DNA of 64,000 nt from Streptomyces buecherae (lineage in GTDB: Bacteria > Actinomycetota > Actinomycetes > Streptomycetales > Streptomycetaceae): positions 4,934,501 through 4,998,500 of the forward strand of contig NZ_CP060404.1 in NCBI RefSeq assembly GCF_014295035.1, written 5' to 3'. The first letter of the stretch is position 1. Every line of letters begins with the position of its first letter. Of the stretch, positions 16,869 through 25,609 are shown piece by piece. Made by a program: the position numbers and the translations under genes. The notes beneath the pieces are model-generated. The model saw nothing but the letters and a program-made list of their open reading frames with translations, was not told the origin of the DNA and did no database searches.

Positions 16869-17163
16869 GGGACTCCTCTTCTCGTCCGTGTCCTTCGCGG
16901 CGTGCTCGTCGTCGCCGCTCGCCCGCCCCCGCGCGGGCCGGGCCCGCCGGCGCGCCGGGCGCGTGCCGCCCTCCATCATGACGCCTCGCGCCCGACCCCT
17001 TCGCCGCCGCCTGCCCGCACCCCGCCTGCCCGCATCCCGTCGTCCGTACCCCGTCGCCCGCGCGGCCCGTACCCTCCGGCGCCGCGCGGCCCGCCCCCTC
17101 CCGCCGTGCCCCGGGCCGAAACTCAAGGGCAGGGCGCGTGGCCCTCCCCGTAGGGTGCGCGAT

Positions 17164-18906
17164 GTGTTGGTCCGACTATTGCGGGCGTATCTGCGGCCCC
17201 ATACGCGCCCGATCGCCGCGATCGTGGCGCTCCAGTTCATCCAGACCCTGGCCACCCTCTACTTGCCGGCCCTGAACGCCGACATCATTGACAACGGTGT
17301 CGTCAAGGGCGACACGGACTACATCCTGCGCGTCGGCGGCGTCATGCTCGCCGTGACCCTGCTCCAGATGGTCTGCGCGATCGGCGCCGTCTACTTCAGC
17401 GCCCGCACCGCCATGGCGCTCGGCCGCGACGTACGCGCCGCCGTCTTCGACCGCGTGCAGTCCTTCTCGGCCCGCGAGCTGGGGCACTTCGGCGCGCCCT
17501 CGCTCATCACCCGGACCACCAACGACGTGCAGCAGGTGCAGACGCTGTGCCTGATGACGTTCACGCTGATGGTGACGGTGCCGATCATGTGCGTCGGCGG
17601 CATCGTGATGGCGCTCAACCAGGACGTGCCGCTCTCCGCGCTGCTGCTGGTCATCGTGCCGGTCCTGGGCGTGATCGTCACGCTGGTCGTGCGCCGGCTG
17701 CGGCTCGCCTTCCGGGGCGTACAGAAGAGCGTGGACCGGGTGAACCGGGTACTGCGCGAGCAGATCGCCGGCATCCGGGTCATCCGCGCCTTCGTCCGCG
17801 ACGCGTACGAACGCGAGCGGTTCGCCGGCGCCAACACCGAGCTGATGGACGTCTCGCTGCGCGCCGGCCGGCTGATGTCGCTGCTGTTCCCGCTGGTGCT
17901 GCTGGTCGTCAACGTCTCCAGCGTCGCCGTGGTCTGGTTCGGCGGCCAGCGCATCGACGACGGCGGCATGCAGATCGGCGCCCTGACGGCGTTCCTCTCC
18001 TACCTGATGCAGATCCTGACCGCCGTGATGATGGGCACCTTCATGCTCATGATGATCCCGCGGGCCGAGGTGTGCGCCGAGCGCATCCAGGAGGTGCTGG
18101 ACACCGAGAGCAGCGTCGTACCCCCGGCGCGCCCGGTCGACCCCGTCACCCCGCTCGACCAGCGCGGCGAGCTGGAGCTGCGCGGTGTCGAGTTCCGCTA
18201 CCCCGGGGCTGAGGAACCCGTACTGCGGGACATCTCGCTCACCGCCAGACCCGGCCGCACCACCGCCCTCATCGGCAGCACCGGCAGCGGTAAGTCCACG
18301 CTGATCGGCCTGGTCCCACGGCTGTTCGACGCGACCGGCGGCAGCGTGCTGATCGACGGGCAGGACGTCCGCGACCTCGACCCGGAGCAGGCCGGCTCCC
18401 GGGTCGGGCTCGTACCGCAGAAGCCGTACCTGTTCAGCGGGACCGTCGCCTCCAACCTGCGGTACGGCAATCCGGACGCCACCGACGAGCAGTTGTGGCA
18501 CGCCTTGGAGGTCGCGCAGGCCCGCGAGTTCGTCGCGGCGCTCGACGGGGGCCTGGACGCGCCCATCGCGCAGGGCGGCGGCAACGTCTCCGGCGGGCAG
18601 CGGCAGCGCCTGGCCATCGCGCGGGCGCTGGTGCGCGCGCCTCGGATCTACCTCTTCGACGACTCGTTCTCCGCGCTCGACTACGCCACCGACGCCCGGC
18701 TGCGCGCCGCGCTCGCCCGCGAGGTCGCCGACGCGACGGTGATCATCGTCGCGCAGCGGGTGGCCACCATCCGGGACGCCGACCAGATCGTCGTCCTGGA
18801 CGAGGGCCGGGTCGTCGGCACCGGAACCCACACCGAGCTGATGGCCTCGAACGAGACCTACCGGGAGATCGTCCTCTCCCAGCTCACCGAGCAGGAGGCG
18901 GCATGA
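17164..18906 (+). CDS. ABC exporter half-transporter, subunit A (degenerate Walker B)
   Basis: A 580-residue exporter half: six transmembrane segments in residues 1-320, then a nucleotide-binding domain with Walker A at 371-379 (GSTGSGKST), a canonical signature VSGGQRQR at 475-482 and Walker B YLFDDSFSALD with Asp at position 500 instead of the catalytic Glu. The GTG at 17164 (VLVRLLRAYLRP) follows GTAGGGT. The stop overlaps the next start by four bases (ATGA), so the two halves are made together as a heterodimer. The substrate is unknown. Confidence 0.9.
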   Translation: MLVRLLRAYLRPHTRPIAAIVALQFIQTLATLYLPALNADIIDNGVVKGDTDYILRVGGVMLAVTLLQMVCAIGAVYFSARTAMALGRDVRAAVFDRVQSFSARELGHFGAPSLITRTTNDVQQVQTLCLMTFTLMVTVPIMCVGGIVMALNQDVPLSALLLVIVPVLGVIVTLVVRRLRLAFRGVQKSVDRVNRVLREQIAGIRVIRAFVRDAYERERFAGANTELMDVSLRAGRLMSLLFPLVLLVVNVSSVAVVWFGGQRIDDGGMQIGALTAFLSYLMQILTAVMMGTFMLMMIPRAEVCAERIQEVLDTESSVVPPARPVDPVTPLDQRGELELRGVEFRYPGAEEPVLRDISLTARPGRTTALIGSTGSGKSTLIGLVPRLFDATGGSVLIDGQDVRDLDPEQAGSRVGLVPQKPYLFSGTVASNLRYGNPDATDEQLWHALEVAQAREFVAALDGGLDAPIAQGGGNVSGGQRQRLAIARALVRAPRIYLFDDSFSALDYATDARLRAALAREVADATVIIVAQRVATIRDADQIVVLDEGRVVGTGTHTELMASNETYREIVLSQLTEQEAA

Positions 18907-21116
18907 GCCCCACCGAGTCCGACCCGGAGCCGACGCGGTCGCCGACCGCCGCCGCCCCGCCGAAGGACACCAGGGACACCAGCGACCAGGGAGCCCTTAA
19001 GGCCAAGGCCAAGGCCGCGCCGCGCGGGCCGGGCCCCGGCGTCGGGGTCGCGCGGTTCATGGGCGGCCAGCCCACCGAGCGCACCATGGACTTCGCGGGG
19101 TCGAGCCGCCGGCTGCTCGCCATGCTGCGGCCCGAGAAGCCGAGCATCGTCGCGGTCGTGTCGCTGGCCGTGGTGAGCATCGCCATGTACGTCATCGGCC
19201 CCAAGCTCCTCGGCCACGCCACCGACCTGATCTTCGCCGGCGTCGTCGGCCGGCAGCTCCAGGAGGGGCAGACCAAGGCGGAGGCCGTACAGCGGCTGCG
19301 CGAGGGCGGCGACGGGACGGTGGCCGACGTGGTCGCCGCGATGGACGTCGTCCCGGGCCAGGGCATCGACTTCGACGCGGTCGGGGTGACGTTGCTGTGG
19401 GTGCTGGCGATCTACGTGGTGGCCGGCATCGGCGCTTTCGCACAGGCCAGGATCGCCACGTACGTCGTGCAGCGCACGGTCTTCCGGCTGCGTACCGAGG
19501 TCGAGGAGAAGCTGGCCCGGCTGCCGCTGAGCTACTTCGACCGGCAGCCGCGCGGCGAGGTGCTCAGCCGCGCCACCAACGACATCGACAACGTCGGGCA
19601 GACGCTCCAGCAGACGTCCAGCCAGATCATCGCCTCGCTGCTGACCATCGTGGGCGTACTGGCGATGATGTTCTGGATATCCCCGCTGCTCGCGCTCGTG
19701 GCCCTGGTCACGGTGCCGGTCTCGGTGGTCGTCGCGACCCGGATCGGCAAGCGCGCGCAGCCGGAGTTCGTGGCCCAGTGGAAGACCACCGGCACCCTCA
19801 ACGCGCACGTGGAGGAGATGTACACCGGCCACGACCTGGTCAAGGTCTTCGGCCGGCAGCGGGAGTCGGCGGAGGTCTTCCGCGCGGAGAACGAGCGGCT
19901 GTACGCGTCCAGCTTCCGGGCCCAGTTCATCTCGGGGATCATCCAGCCCGCGATGATGTTCATCGGCAACCTGAACTACGTGCTCGTCGCCGTCGTCGGC
20001 GGGCTCCGGGTGGCCAGCGGCTCGCTGTCGATCGGTGACGTGCAGGCGTTCGTGCAGTACTCGCGGCAGTTCAGCCAGCCGCTCACGCAGGTGGCGAGCA
20101 TGGCCAACCTGGTGCAGTCGGGCGTCGCCTCCGCCGAGCGCGTCTTCGAACTCCTCGACGCGGACGAGGAACGCCCCGACGCCGCCCCCGTACGACCCGA
20201 GTCCGGGACTCCCGTACGACCCGAGGCCGAGCGAGCCGAGCCCGTACGCCCGGAAGCCGAGCCCGTACGACCGGAGGCGGGGAAGCCCGTACGACCCGAG
20301 GCCGAGCGGGCGAAGCACCCCCGCCGCGCGGCCCGCCCGGTACGCGGCGAGGTCGCCTTCGAGCGGGTCAGCTTCCGCTACGCGAGCGACACGCCACTGA
20401 TCGAGGACCTGTCGCTGACGGTGCGGCCCGGCCAGACGGTCGCCATCGTCGGCCCGACCGGCGCCGGCAAGACCACCCTGGTCAACCTGTTGATGCGGTT
20501 CTACGAGGTCAGCGGCGGGCGGATCACCCTGGACGGGGTCGACATCGCCACCCTGCCGCGCGAGGAACTGCGCTCGCACATCGGCATGGTGCTCCAGGAC
20601 ACCTGGCTGTTCGGCGGCACCATCGCGGAGAACATCGCCTACGGGGCGCCCGAGGGCCTGCCCATGGACAAGGTCGTGGCGGCGGCCAGGGCCACCCACG
20701 TGGACCGCTTCGTCCGCACCCTGCCGGACGGCTACGACACGGTCATCGACGAGGAGGGCGGGGGCGTCAGCGTCGGCGAGAAGCAGCTCATCACCATCGC
20801 CCGCGCGTTCCTGGCCGAGCCGGCGATCCTGGTCCTGGACGAGGCGACCAGCTCCGTCGACACCCGGACCGAGGTGCTGATCCAGCAGGCGATGGCGTCG
20901 CTGCGCACCGGCCGCACCAGCTTCGTCATCGCCCACCGCCTCTCCACCATCCGGGACGCGGACCTCATCCTGGTGATGGAGGCGGGCGCGATCGTGGAGC
21001 AGGGCACGCACGCGTCGCTGCTGGCGGCGCGGGGCGCGTACGCCCGGCTGTACGCGGCCCAGTTCGCCGGCGAGGAGTCCGCGTCCGCGTCCCCGGAGCC
21101 GGCCCTCGGCGGCTGA
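18903..21116 (+). CDS. ABC exporter half-transporter, subunit B (canonical Walker B)
   Basis: A 737-residue partner of the preceding gene. A disordered N-terminal tail is followed by six transmembrane segments and a nucleotide-binding domain with Walker A at 517-525 (GPTGAGKTT), catalytic Asp646-Glu647 (LVLDEATSSVD) and a degraded signature VSVGEKQ at 622-628. Combined with subunit A, one composite ATP site is canonical and the other degenerate, as in TM287/288-type heterodimers. A roughly 40-residue linker of repeated PVRPEAE units joins the two domains. Confidence 0.9.
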   Translation: MSPTESDPEPTRSPTAAAPPKDTRDTSDQGALKAKAKAAPRGPGPGVGVARFMGGQPTERTMDFAGSSRRLLAMLRPEKPSIVAVVSLAVVSIAMYVIGPKLLGHATDLIFAGVVGRQLQEGQTKAEAVQRLREGGDGTVADVVAAMDVVPGQGIDFDAVGVTLLWVLAIYVVAGIGAFAQARIATYVVQRTVFRLRTEVEEKLARLPLSYFDRQPRGEVLSRATNDIDNVGQTLQQTSSQIIASLLTIVGVLAMMFWISPLLALVALVTVPVSVVVATRIGKRAQPEFVAQWKTTGTLNAHVEEMYTGHDLVKVFGRQRESAEVFRAENERLYASSFRAQFISGIIQPAMMFIGNLNYVLVAVVGGLRVASGSLSIGDVQAFVQYSRQFSQPLTQVASMANLVQSGVASAERVFELLDADEERPDAAPVRPESGTPVRPEAERAEPVRPEAEPVRPEAGKPVRPEAERAKHPRRAARPVRGEVAFERVSFRYASDTPLIEDLSLTVRPGQTVAIVGPTGAGKTTLVNLLMRFYEVSGGRITLDGVDIATLPREELRSHIGMVLQDTWLFGGTIAENIAYGAPEGLPMDKVVAAARATHVDRFVRTLPDGYDTVIDEEGGGVSVGEKQLITIARAFLAEPAILVLDEATSSVDTRTEVLIQQAMASLRTGRTSFVIAHRLSTIRDADLILVMEAGAIVEQGTHASLLAARGAYARLYAAQFAGEESASASPEPALGG
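20186..20308 (+). repeat. In-frame PVRPE-encoding repeats in the exporter linker
   Basis: Five irregular copies built around CCCGTACGACCCGAG encode successive PVRPE units between the membrane and ATPase domains of subunit B. Spacing varies in multiples of three bases. Confidence 0.8.
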
Positions 21117-21682
21117 CCGGCGGTCCCGGCCGAGCACCCGCCCGGCCGGGCCGCCGCACCGGACCGCCCCCGTGCCCCCGTACCCGTGCCCCCGTGCCCG
21201 TGCCCCCGCACTGGGCCGTCGCCCGGACCTTGCCTTGACGTCGGGTCAACGTGCCACTAGCCCACCCGTACGGGCAATGGCAAGACCCGCGCTCCAGGAA
21301 ACTGTGCGCACGCAACGATGCGCCCCTCGCGCCTCAGCTCGTCGCGGCGGCTGATTCTCACTCCCGGCCCGCACGCCCCGTACGGCCCACGCCGCGCTGC
21401 GTAGCCGGGCCGGGCGGGCCCCGCTCCGCGTGCCGCCCGGTCGGACCCGCCCTGCTCGCGGGTGTCGGGCGCCACGGCACCCGGCGTACGCGGCGGGCCC
21501 GGTGGCGGGGCGGACCCGGGGGCGGCCAGGGTGGGTGCGTCTTGCCCGTGAATCCCCGGAAATGTCCCCCGTACGGCCCGTCGCTGGGCGTTTGTGTGGG
21601 CCGCCGCGTGACCGAGGGAACAACGGAAGGTGCACATTCGGCCGCGGGCCCGGCCGGTGATTGGGCTATCCTGCTGGGCAGA
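21117..21682. other. Non-coding stretch upstream of glnR
   Basis: No convincing gene is seen. A TTGAC-5-GTCAA inverted repeat lies at 21235-21249, whose TTGACG could serve as a -35 element. Nothing else stands out. Confidence 0.5.
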
Positions 21683-21714
21683 GGACCTGGGCAAAGCAGC
21701 CCCCAGGTCCTTTT
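21683..21714 (+). terminator. Intrinsic terminator or attenuator upstream of glnR
   Basis: GGACCTGGG (21683-21691) pairs perfectly with CCCAGGTCC (21702-21710) across a 10-nt loop and is followed directly by TTTT. A TATCCT box lies about 11 bases before the stem. This is one of the few canonical U-tract terminators in the window, and it sits 201 bases before glnR rather than after a gene. Confidence 0.7.
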
Positions 21715-21828
21715 GTGCTTTCAGCCACGCACCCCCGGCTGATCGCCACCGTACGAAGCAAGGCCGCGAAATCCCCCAGGCCGCTCCTGGGTGGTGCCCC
21801 ACGCAGGGACCGAGGAGGAACCGACGTC

Positions 21829-21918
21829 ATGGGCAAGGCAAGCGAGCACGAGCACAACGGCACGGGCAGGGCGTGCAGGGTGACGACCAGCGGCAGCGGG
21901 GTAGGTGGTCGCGGATGA
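21829..21918 (+). CDS. 29-residue upstream ORF coupled to glnR
   Basis: An ATG at 21829 with a strong GAGGAGGAA ribosome site opens a 30-codon frame (MGKASEHEHNGTGRACRV...) whose TGA overlaps the glnR ATG in the sequence ATGA. glnR itself has only a weak AGGTGG site, so ribosomes ending here could load glnR. The peptide contains several His and Gly residues but no obvious stalling motif. It may be a leader or simply an unrecognised small gene. Confidence 0.55.
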   Translation: MGKASEHEHNGTGRACRVTTSGSGVGGRG

Positions 21919-22769
21919 GCTCACTGCTCCTGCTGACCAACGCGCTCCAACCCTCCACCGAGGTGCTCCCCGCCCTCGGCCTGCTGCTGCACGGCGTACG
22001 GGTCGCGCCGGCCGAGGGGCCGGCCCTGGTGGACACCCCGGGCGCCGACGTGATCCTCATCGACGGCCGCCGTGACCTGCCCCACGTCCGCAGCCTGTGT
22101 CAGCTCCTGCGCTCCACCGGCCCCGGCTGTCCGCTGCTGCTCGTGGTCACCGAGGGCGGGCTGGCCGCCGTCACCGCCGACTGGGGCGTGGACGACGTGC
22201 TGCTCGACACGGCCGGCCCGGCGGAGGTCGAGGCGCGGCTGCGGCTCGCGATGGGCCGCCAGCAGATCGTGAGCGACGACAGCCCGATGGAGATCCGCAA
22301 CGGTGACCTGTCGGTGGACGAGGCGACGTACAGCGCCAAGCTCAAGGGCCGGGTCCTGGACCTGACCTTCAAGGAGTTCGAGCTGCTCAAGTACCTGGCC
22401 CAGCACCCGGGCCGGGTCTTCACGCGGGCCCAGTTGCTCCAGGAGGTGTGGGGCTACGACTACTTCGGCGGCACCCGGACCGTGGACGTCCACGTGCGGC
22501 GGCTGCGCGCCAAGCTCGGCCCCGAGCACGAGTCGCTGATCGGCACCGTACGCAACGTGGGCTACCGCTTCGTCGTACCGGAGAAGGTCGAGCGCGCCGC
22601 GGAACGCGCCTCGGAGGGCACGAAGGCGGCGGCCCCGGGCGAGGGCGGTACGGATGGTGCCGGCGGTGCCCACGGTGCGAAGGGGACAAACCCCCGCGAC
22701 GCGGTCGATGGTCGCTCTCGCGCGGCGGACGGAGCGAAAGCAGGGGTCGCACGCCGGGTAAACGGCTAG
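21915..22769 (+). CDS. glnR: Nitrogen global regulator GlnR
   Basis: A 284-residue OmpR-family regulator that activates or represses glnA, amtB and many nitrogen genes. The N-terminus MSSLLLLTNALQPSTEVLPA and the DNA-binding domain (LTFKEFELLKYLAQHPGRVF) are essentially those of streptomycete GlnR. The receiver domain has the Asp at 50 but lacks the usual acidic pocket, as in this orphan regulator without a kinase. The C-terminal tail after residue 230 is Ala/Gly/Lys-rich and variable. The start overlaps the upstream mini-ORF. Confidence 0.96.
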   Translation: MSSLLLLTNALQPSTEVLPALGLLLHGVRVAPAEGPALVDTPGADVILIDGRRDLPHVRSLCQLLRSTGPGCPLLLVVTEGGLAAVTADWGVDDVLLDTAGPAEVEARLRLAMGRQQIVSDDSPMEIRNGDLSVDEATYSAKLKGRVLDLTFKEFELLKYLAQHPGRVFTRAQLLQEVWGYDYFGGTRTVDVHVRRLRAKLGPEHESLIGTVRNVGYRFVVPEKVERAAERASEGTKAAAPGEGGTDGAGGAHGAKGTNPRDAVDGRSRAADGAKAGVARRVNG

Positions 22770-22793
22770 GGGGACCCGCGTAGACTTCCGCGC

Positions 22794-23816
22794 GTGGCCA
22801 AGGTGACGCGGGATGATGTAGCACGGCTTGCGGGGACGTCGACCGCGGTCGTCAGCTATGTCATCAACAACGGACCAAGGCCGGTCGCCCCGGCCACGCG
22901 CGAGCGGGTACTCGCAGCGATCAAGGAGCTGGGCTACCGGCCGGACCGCGTCGCGCAGGCGATGGCGTCCCGCCGTACCGACCTCATAGGGCTCATCGTG
23001 CCCGACGCCCGGCAGCCGTTCTTCGGCGAGATGGCGCACGCAGTCGAACAGGCCGCCGCCGAGCGCGGCAAGATGGTCCTGGTCGGCAACTCCGACTACC
23101 TGGACGAGCGCGAGGTGCACTACCTGCGCGCCTTCCTCGGGATGCGGGTCTCCGGGCTGATCCTCATCAGCCAGGGCCTGAGCGAGAACGCGGCGGCCGA
23201 GATCGAGGCGTGGGACGCGCGCGTGGTGCTGATGCACGAGCGGCCCGAGGCCATCGACGACGTGGCCGTCGTCCTGGACGACGTCGGCGGCGCCCAACTC
23301 GCCGTACGCCACCTCCTGGAGCACGGCCACCCGTACGTGGCCTGCATAGGCGGTACGGAGGAGACCCCGTCGGTCGGCGACCCGGTCACCGACCACATCG
23401 AGGGCTGGCGGCGGGCGATGCTGGAGGCCGGCCGCTCCACCGAGGGCCGCCTCTTCCAGGCCCCCTACAACCGCTACGACGCGTACGAGGTGGCGCTCGA
23501 CCTGCTGGCCGGCCCGAACCGGCCGCCCGCGGTCTTCTGCTCCACCGACGACCAGGCCATCGGCGTCCTGCGGGCCGCCCGCGAACTGCGCATCGACGTC
23601 CCCGGCGAACTGGCCGTGGCCGGCTTCGACGACGTGAAGGAGGCCGGCCTCACCGACCCGCCGCTGACCACGGTCGGCTCCGACCGCCCCGCGATGGCCC
23701 GCGCGGCGGTCGACCTGGTCCTGGACGACGGCCTCCGGGTGGCGGGCTCACGCCGCGAGCGGCTGAAGCAGTTCCCGTCGGCGCTGGTGGTGCGGCGCTC
23801 GTGCGGGTGCGGCTGA
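22794..23816 (+). CDS. LacI-family transcriptional regulator
   Basis: A 340-residue regulator with an N-terminal LacI helix-turn-helix (VTRDDVARLAGTSTAVVSYV) and a periplasmic-binding-like effector domain. The GTG at 22794 is the natural start, 24 bases after glnR. No sugar-transport genes adjoin it, so the effector is unknown. The C-terminus ends in an unusual cysteine pair (RRSCGCG). It marks the left backbone edge of the accessory island. Confidence 0.92.
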   Translation: MAKVTRDDVARLAGTSTAVVSYVINNGPRPVAPATRERVLAAIKELGYRPDRVAQAMASRRTDLIGLIVPDARQPFFGEMAHAVEQAAAERGKMVLVGNSDYLDEREVHYLRAFLGMRVSGLILISQGLSENAAAEIEAWDARVVLMHERPEAIDDVAVVLDDVGGAQLAVRHLLEHGHPYVACIGGTEETPSVGDPVTDHIEGWRRAMLEAGRSTEGRLFQAPYNRYDAYEVALDLLAGPNRPPAVFCSTDDQAIGVLRAARELRIDVPGELAVAGFDDVKEAGLTDPPLTTVGSDRPAMARAAVDLVLDDGLRVAGSRRERLKQFPSALVVRRSCGCG

Positions 23817-23924
23817 GCGGGGTCGCGGGGCGCGGTTCGCGGGTAGCGGGTTCGACGCCCGGCGGCGCCGAAGGGGGCCTGTGCGGCGGGGAGTTGGCCG
23901 CCGCGCCCTGGTAGGGCCGCCGGG

Positions 23925-25097
23925 TCACAGGTCCCAGCGTCGCCCCGTGGGGATGTGCCAGACGCGGGTCGCCCCGTCAGGCTCGCGGGCGTAGCCGAAC
24001 CGGTCCTGGCCCGGTCGCCCCTGCTCGTGCCACCACCGCCAGGCGGCCTCGACCGTACGCCACAGATCGCGCTCGCCGGCGTACGTGACGCTGCCGTCGT
24101 CGGTCAGCGGGGCGCGGACCCAGGTGCCGTCCGGGGTCTGGAGCTGGAGGGCGGTGTTCCCGTCGTCGCCCGCGTGGTAGACGAGTTCGGCCTCCGGCAG
24201 TTCGAGGGCGAGGAGCAGCCGGAAGGCGTAGTGGTTGCGCATGTCGGCCGCGACGACCGTGGTGGTGCGGGTGACGGTCTCGGTGGCGTACGGGGCGCGC
24301 GGCTGCGGCGCCGGGTAGCTGGCGGCGTGGTCGCGGGCGGCCATGAACCGGCCGCTGACCTCGATGAAGTGCCCGTACGCGCGCCCGGCGGCGTCGACGC
24401 TGACGCGTACGAGTCCGCCCTCGATGCCCAGGGCGACGTCGGCGACGATGACCGCGTCGGGGTTGCTCTGCTCGATCCACGCGGCCGGCAGGTGGCGGCG
24501 CACCGAGCAGGTGGCGATGGTGCGGTCGAACCGCCGGCCGGCGGGATGCCCGGCCCGGCCGTCGCCCGCGACGAGGTCCGGCGCGAAACCGAGGGTGGCC
24601 AGGCGTTCGCGGGCGTCGCAGACGAGATCGGGGTCGATGTCGACGGAGTGCACGAGGTGGTCGCCGAGGCGGGCGCAGAGCAGCGCCGCGTTGTAGCCGG
24701 TGCCGGTACCGACCTCCAGCACCCGTTGCCCGTCCTGGACGTGCAGGTCCTCCAACATGCCGGCCATGAGGCTGGGTTGCGTGCTGGAGGAGGTGGGGAC
24801 GCCGGTCCAGGCGCCGGTGTCGACCTGCTCGACGGTGGCCGGGTCGAGTGCGGTGACGAGGGTGGTATCTCGGTAAACGCTCGCCAACTCGTGTGCCGCG
24901 ATGGGGTGTTGTGCTCGCCAGACCGTGATGCCTCGGGAGTTGGTCTCCCTCTCGTACCAGCGCGGTACGAAGACGTGGCGGGGCACGTCCGCGAATGCCT
25001 CGGCCCAGCGCGCGGAGCGAATGGCCGCGTCCTTCTGGAGCCGCTCGACCAGGGCCGGCAGGTGTGGGCGGGCGGCGTCGAAGGGGGTGGGGCTCAC
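23925..25097 (-). CDS. PIMT-like O-methyltransferase with C-terminal extension
   Basis: A 390-residue SAM-dependent methyltransferase related to protein L-isoaspartate O-methyltransferase. Motif I is VLEVGTGTGYNAALL, preceded by the PIMT-like substrate loop SSSTQPSLMAGML, and the C-terminal third carries a W-x-W-x-x-x-G-R-P motif. This longer form is found in actinobacterial peptide-maturation loci rather than in general protein repair. The GTG at 25097 follows GAGAGGA. A clear homologue is at 32596-33780. Confidence 0.8.
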   Translation of the reverse strand: MSPTPFDAARPHLPALVERLQKDAAIRSARWAEAFADVPRHVFVPRWYERETNSRGITVWRAQHPIAAHELASVYRDTTLVTALDPATVEQVDTGAWTGVPTSSSTQPSLMAGMLEDLHVQDGQRVLEVGTGTGYNAALLCARLGDHLVHSVDIDPDLVCDARERLATLGFAPDLVAGDGRAGHPAGRRFDRTIATCSVRRHLPAAWIEQSNPDAVIVADVALGIEGGLVRVSVDAAGRAYGHFIEVSGRFMAARDHAASYPAPQPRAPYATETVTRTTTVVAADMRNHYAFRLLLALELPEAELVYHAGDDGNTALQLQTPDGTWVRAPLTDDGSVTYAGERDLWRTVEAAWRWWHEQGRPGQDRFGYAREPDGATRVWHIPTGRRWDL

Positions 25098-25148
25098 GGG
25101 GGTGTCCTCTCGCCGGGTGAGGTGGGGCGCCAGCCTGCGGCGCAAGGT

Positions 25149-25186
25149 TGCCCTCACCCGCCGACGGGGAGCGACGGGTGAGGGCA
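25149..25186. promoter_or_regulatory. Perfect 12-bp inverted repeat upstream of the methyltransferase
   Basis: TGCCCTCACCCG (25149-25160) and its complement (25175-25186) flank a 14-nt spacer, about 50 bases before the GTG of the leftward methyltransferase. CTTTT follows on the plus strand. It may be an operator, a leader hairpin or a terminator. Confidence 0.5.
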
Positions 25187-25406
25187 CTTTTGAGGAACTC
25201 CCCCCATGACTGCGCGAAAACGGGGGAGTCGCGCGCCGCCTGAGGTGCGGTCGTACGGGGGAATCGACCTGCGGCGGCGACGCACCGCGACCGTAGCGCT
25301 ACGTCGAGCGAGAGAGCAAGACTGCTCCGGAGCATGCATGCGTACTGGCATATGCGCGCGCCCCCCGCCCGGTTCGGGCGAGGGGCGCGCGGCGGGATGG
25401 TGGGCG

Positions 25407-25607
25407 TTAGCCGGCGAAGTGGTCGAACTCGCCGGCCTTGACGCCCTGGATGAAGGCGCGGAGCTTGGCGGGGGTGGTCCTCAGCATCACGTTCGGATCG
25501 TCGCTCTCGCGTACGAGGATCTCGCCGGCGGCGTGAGCGAGTTCGACGCACTGCTCGCCGCCACCACCGGAGAAGCTCGACTTCTGCCACTTGATTTCGC
25601 TGGTCAT
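25407..25607 (-). CDS. DUF397 protein
   Basis: A 66-residue DUF397 protein (IKWQKSSFSGGGGEQCVELA), typical of Streptomyces regulatory sets with an XRE regulator and an ATP-binding protein (the whiJ/abaA-like arrangement). It starts 2 bases after the stop of the XRE gene. Relatives influence development and antibiotic production, by an unclear mechanism. Confidence 0.92.
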   Translation of the reverse strand: MTSEIKWQKSSFSGGGGEQCVELAHAAGEILVRESDDPNVMLRTTPAKLRAFIQGVKAGEFDHFAG

Positions 25608-25609
25608 TC

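Noticed and set aside
15727..17163. A roughly 480-codon N-terminal extension of exporter subunit A
   Set aside because: It is antisense to the membrane-protein and moaD-like genes, has no transporter features and is extremely Arg-rich; the GTG at 17164 fits the family.
23840..23870. tRNA-like T-arm sequence (GGTTCGACGCC)
   Set aside because: No matching acceptor, D- or anticodon-arm sequence surrounds it.
25202..25351. A short precursor peptide before the left methyltransferase (frame ending MGGVPQKCPHPSLPVGG)
   Set aside because: No ribosome site, and its end falls inside the inverted repeat; too weak to call a gene.
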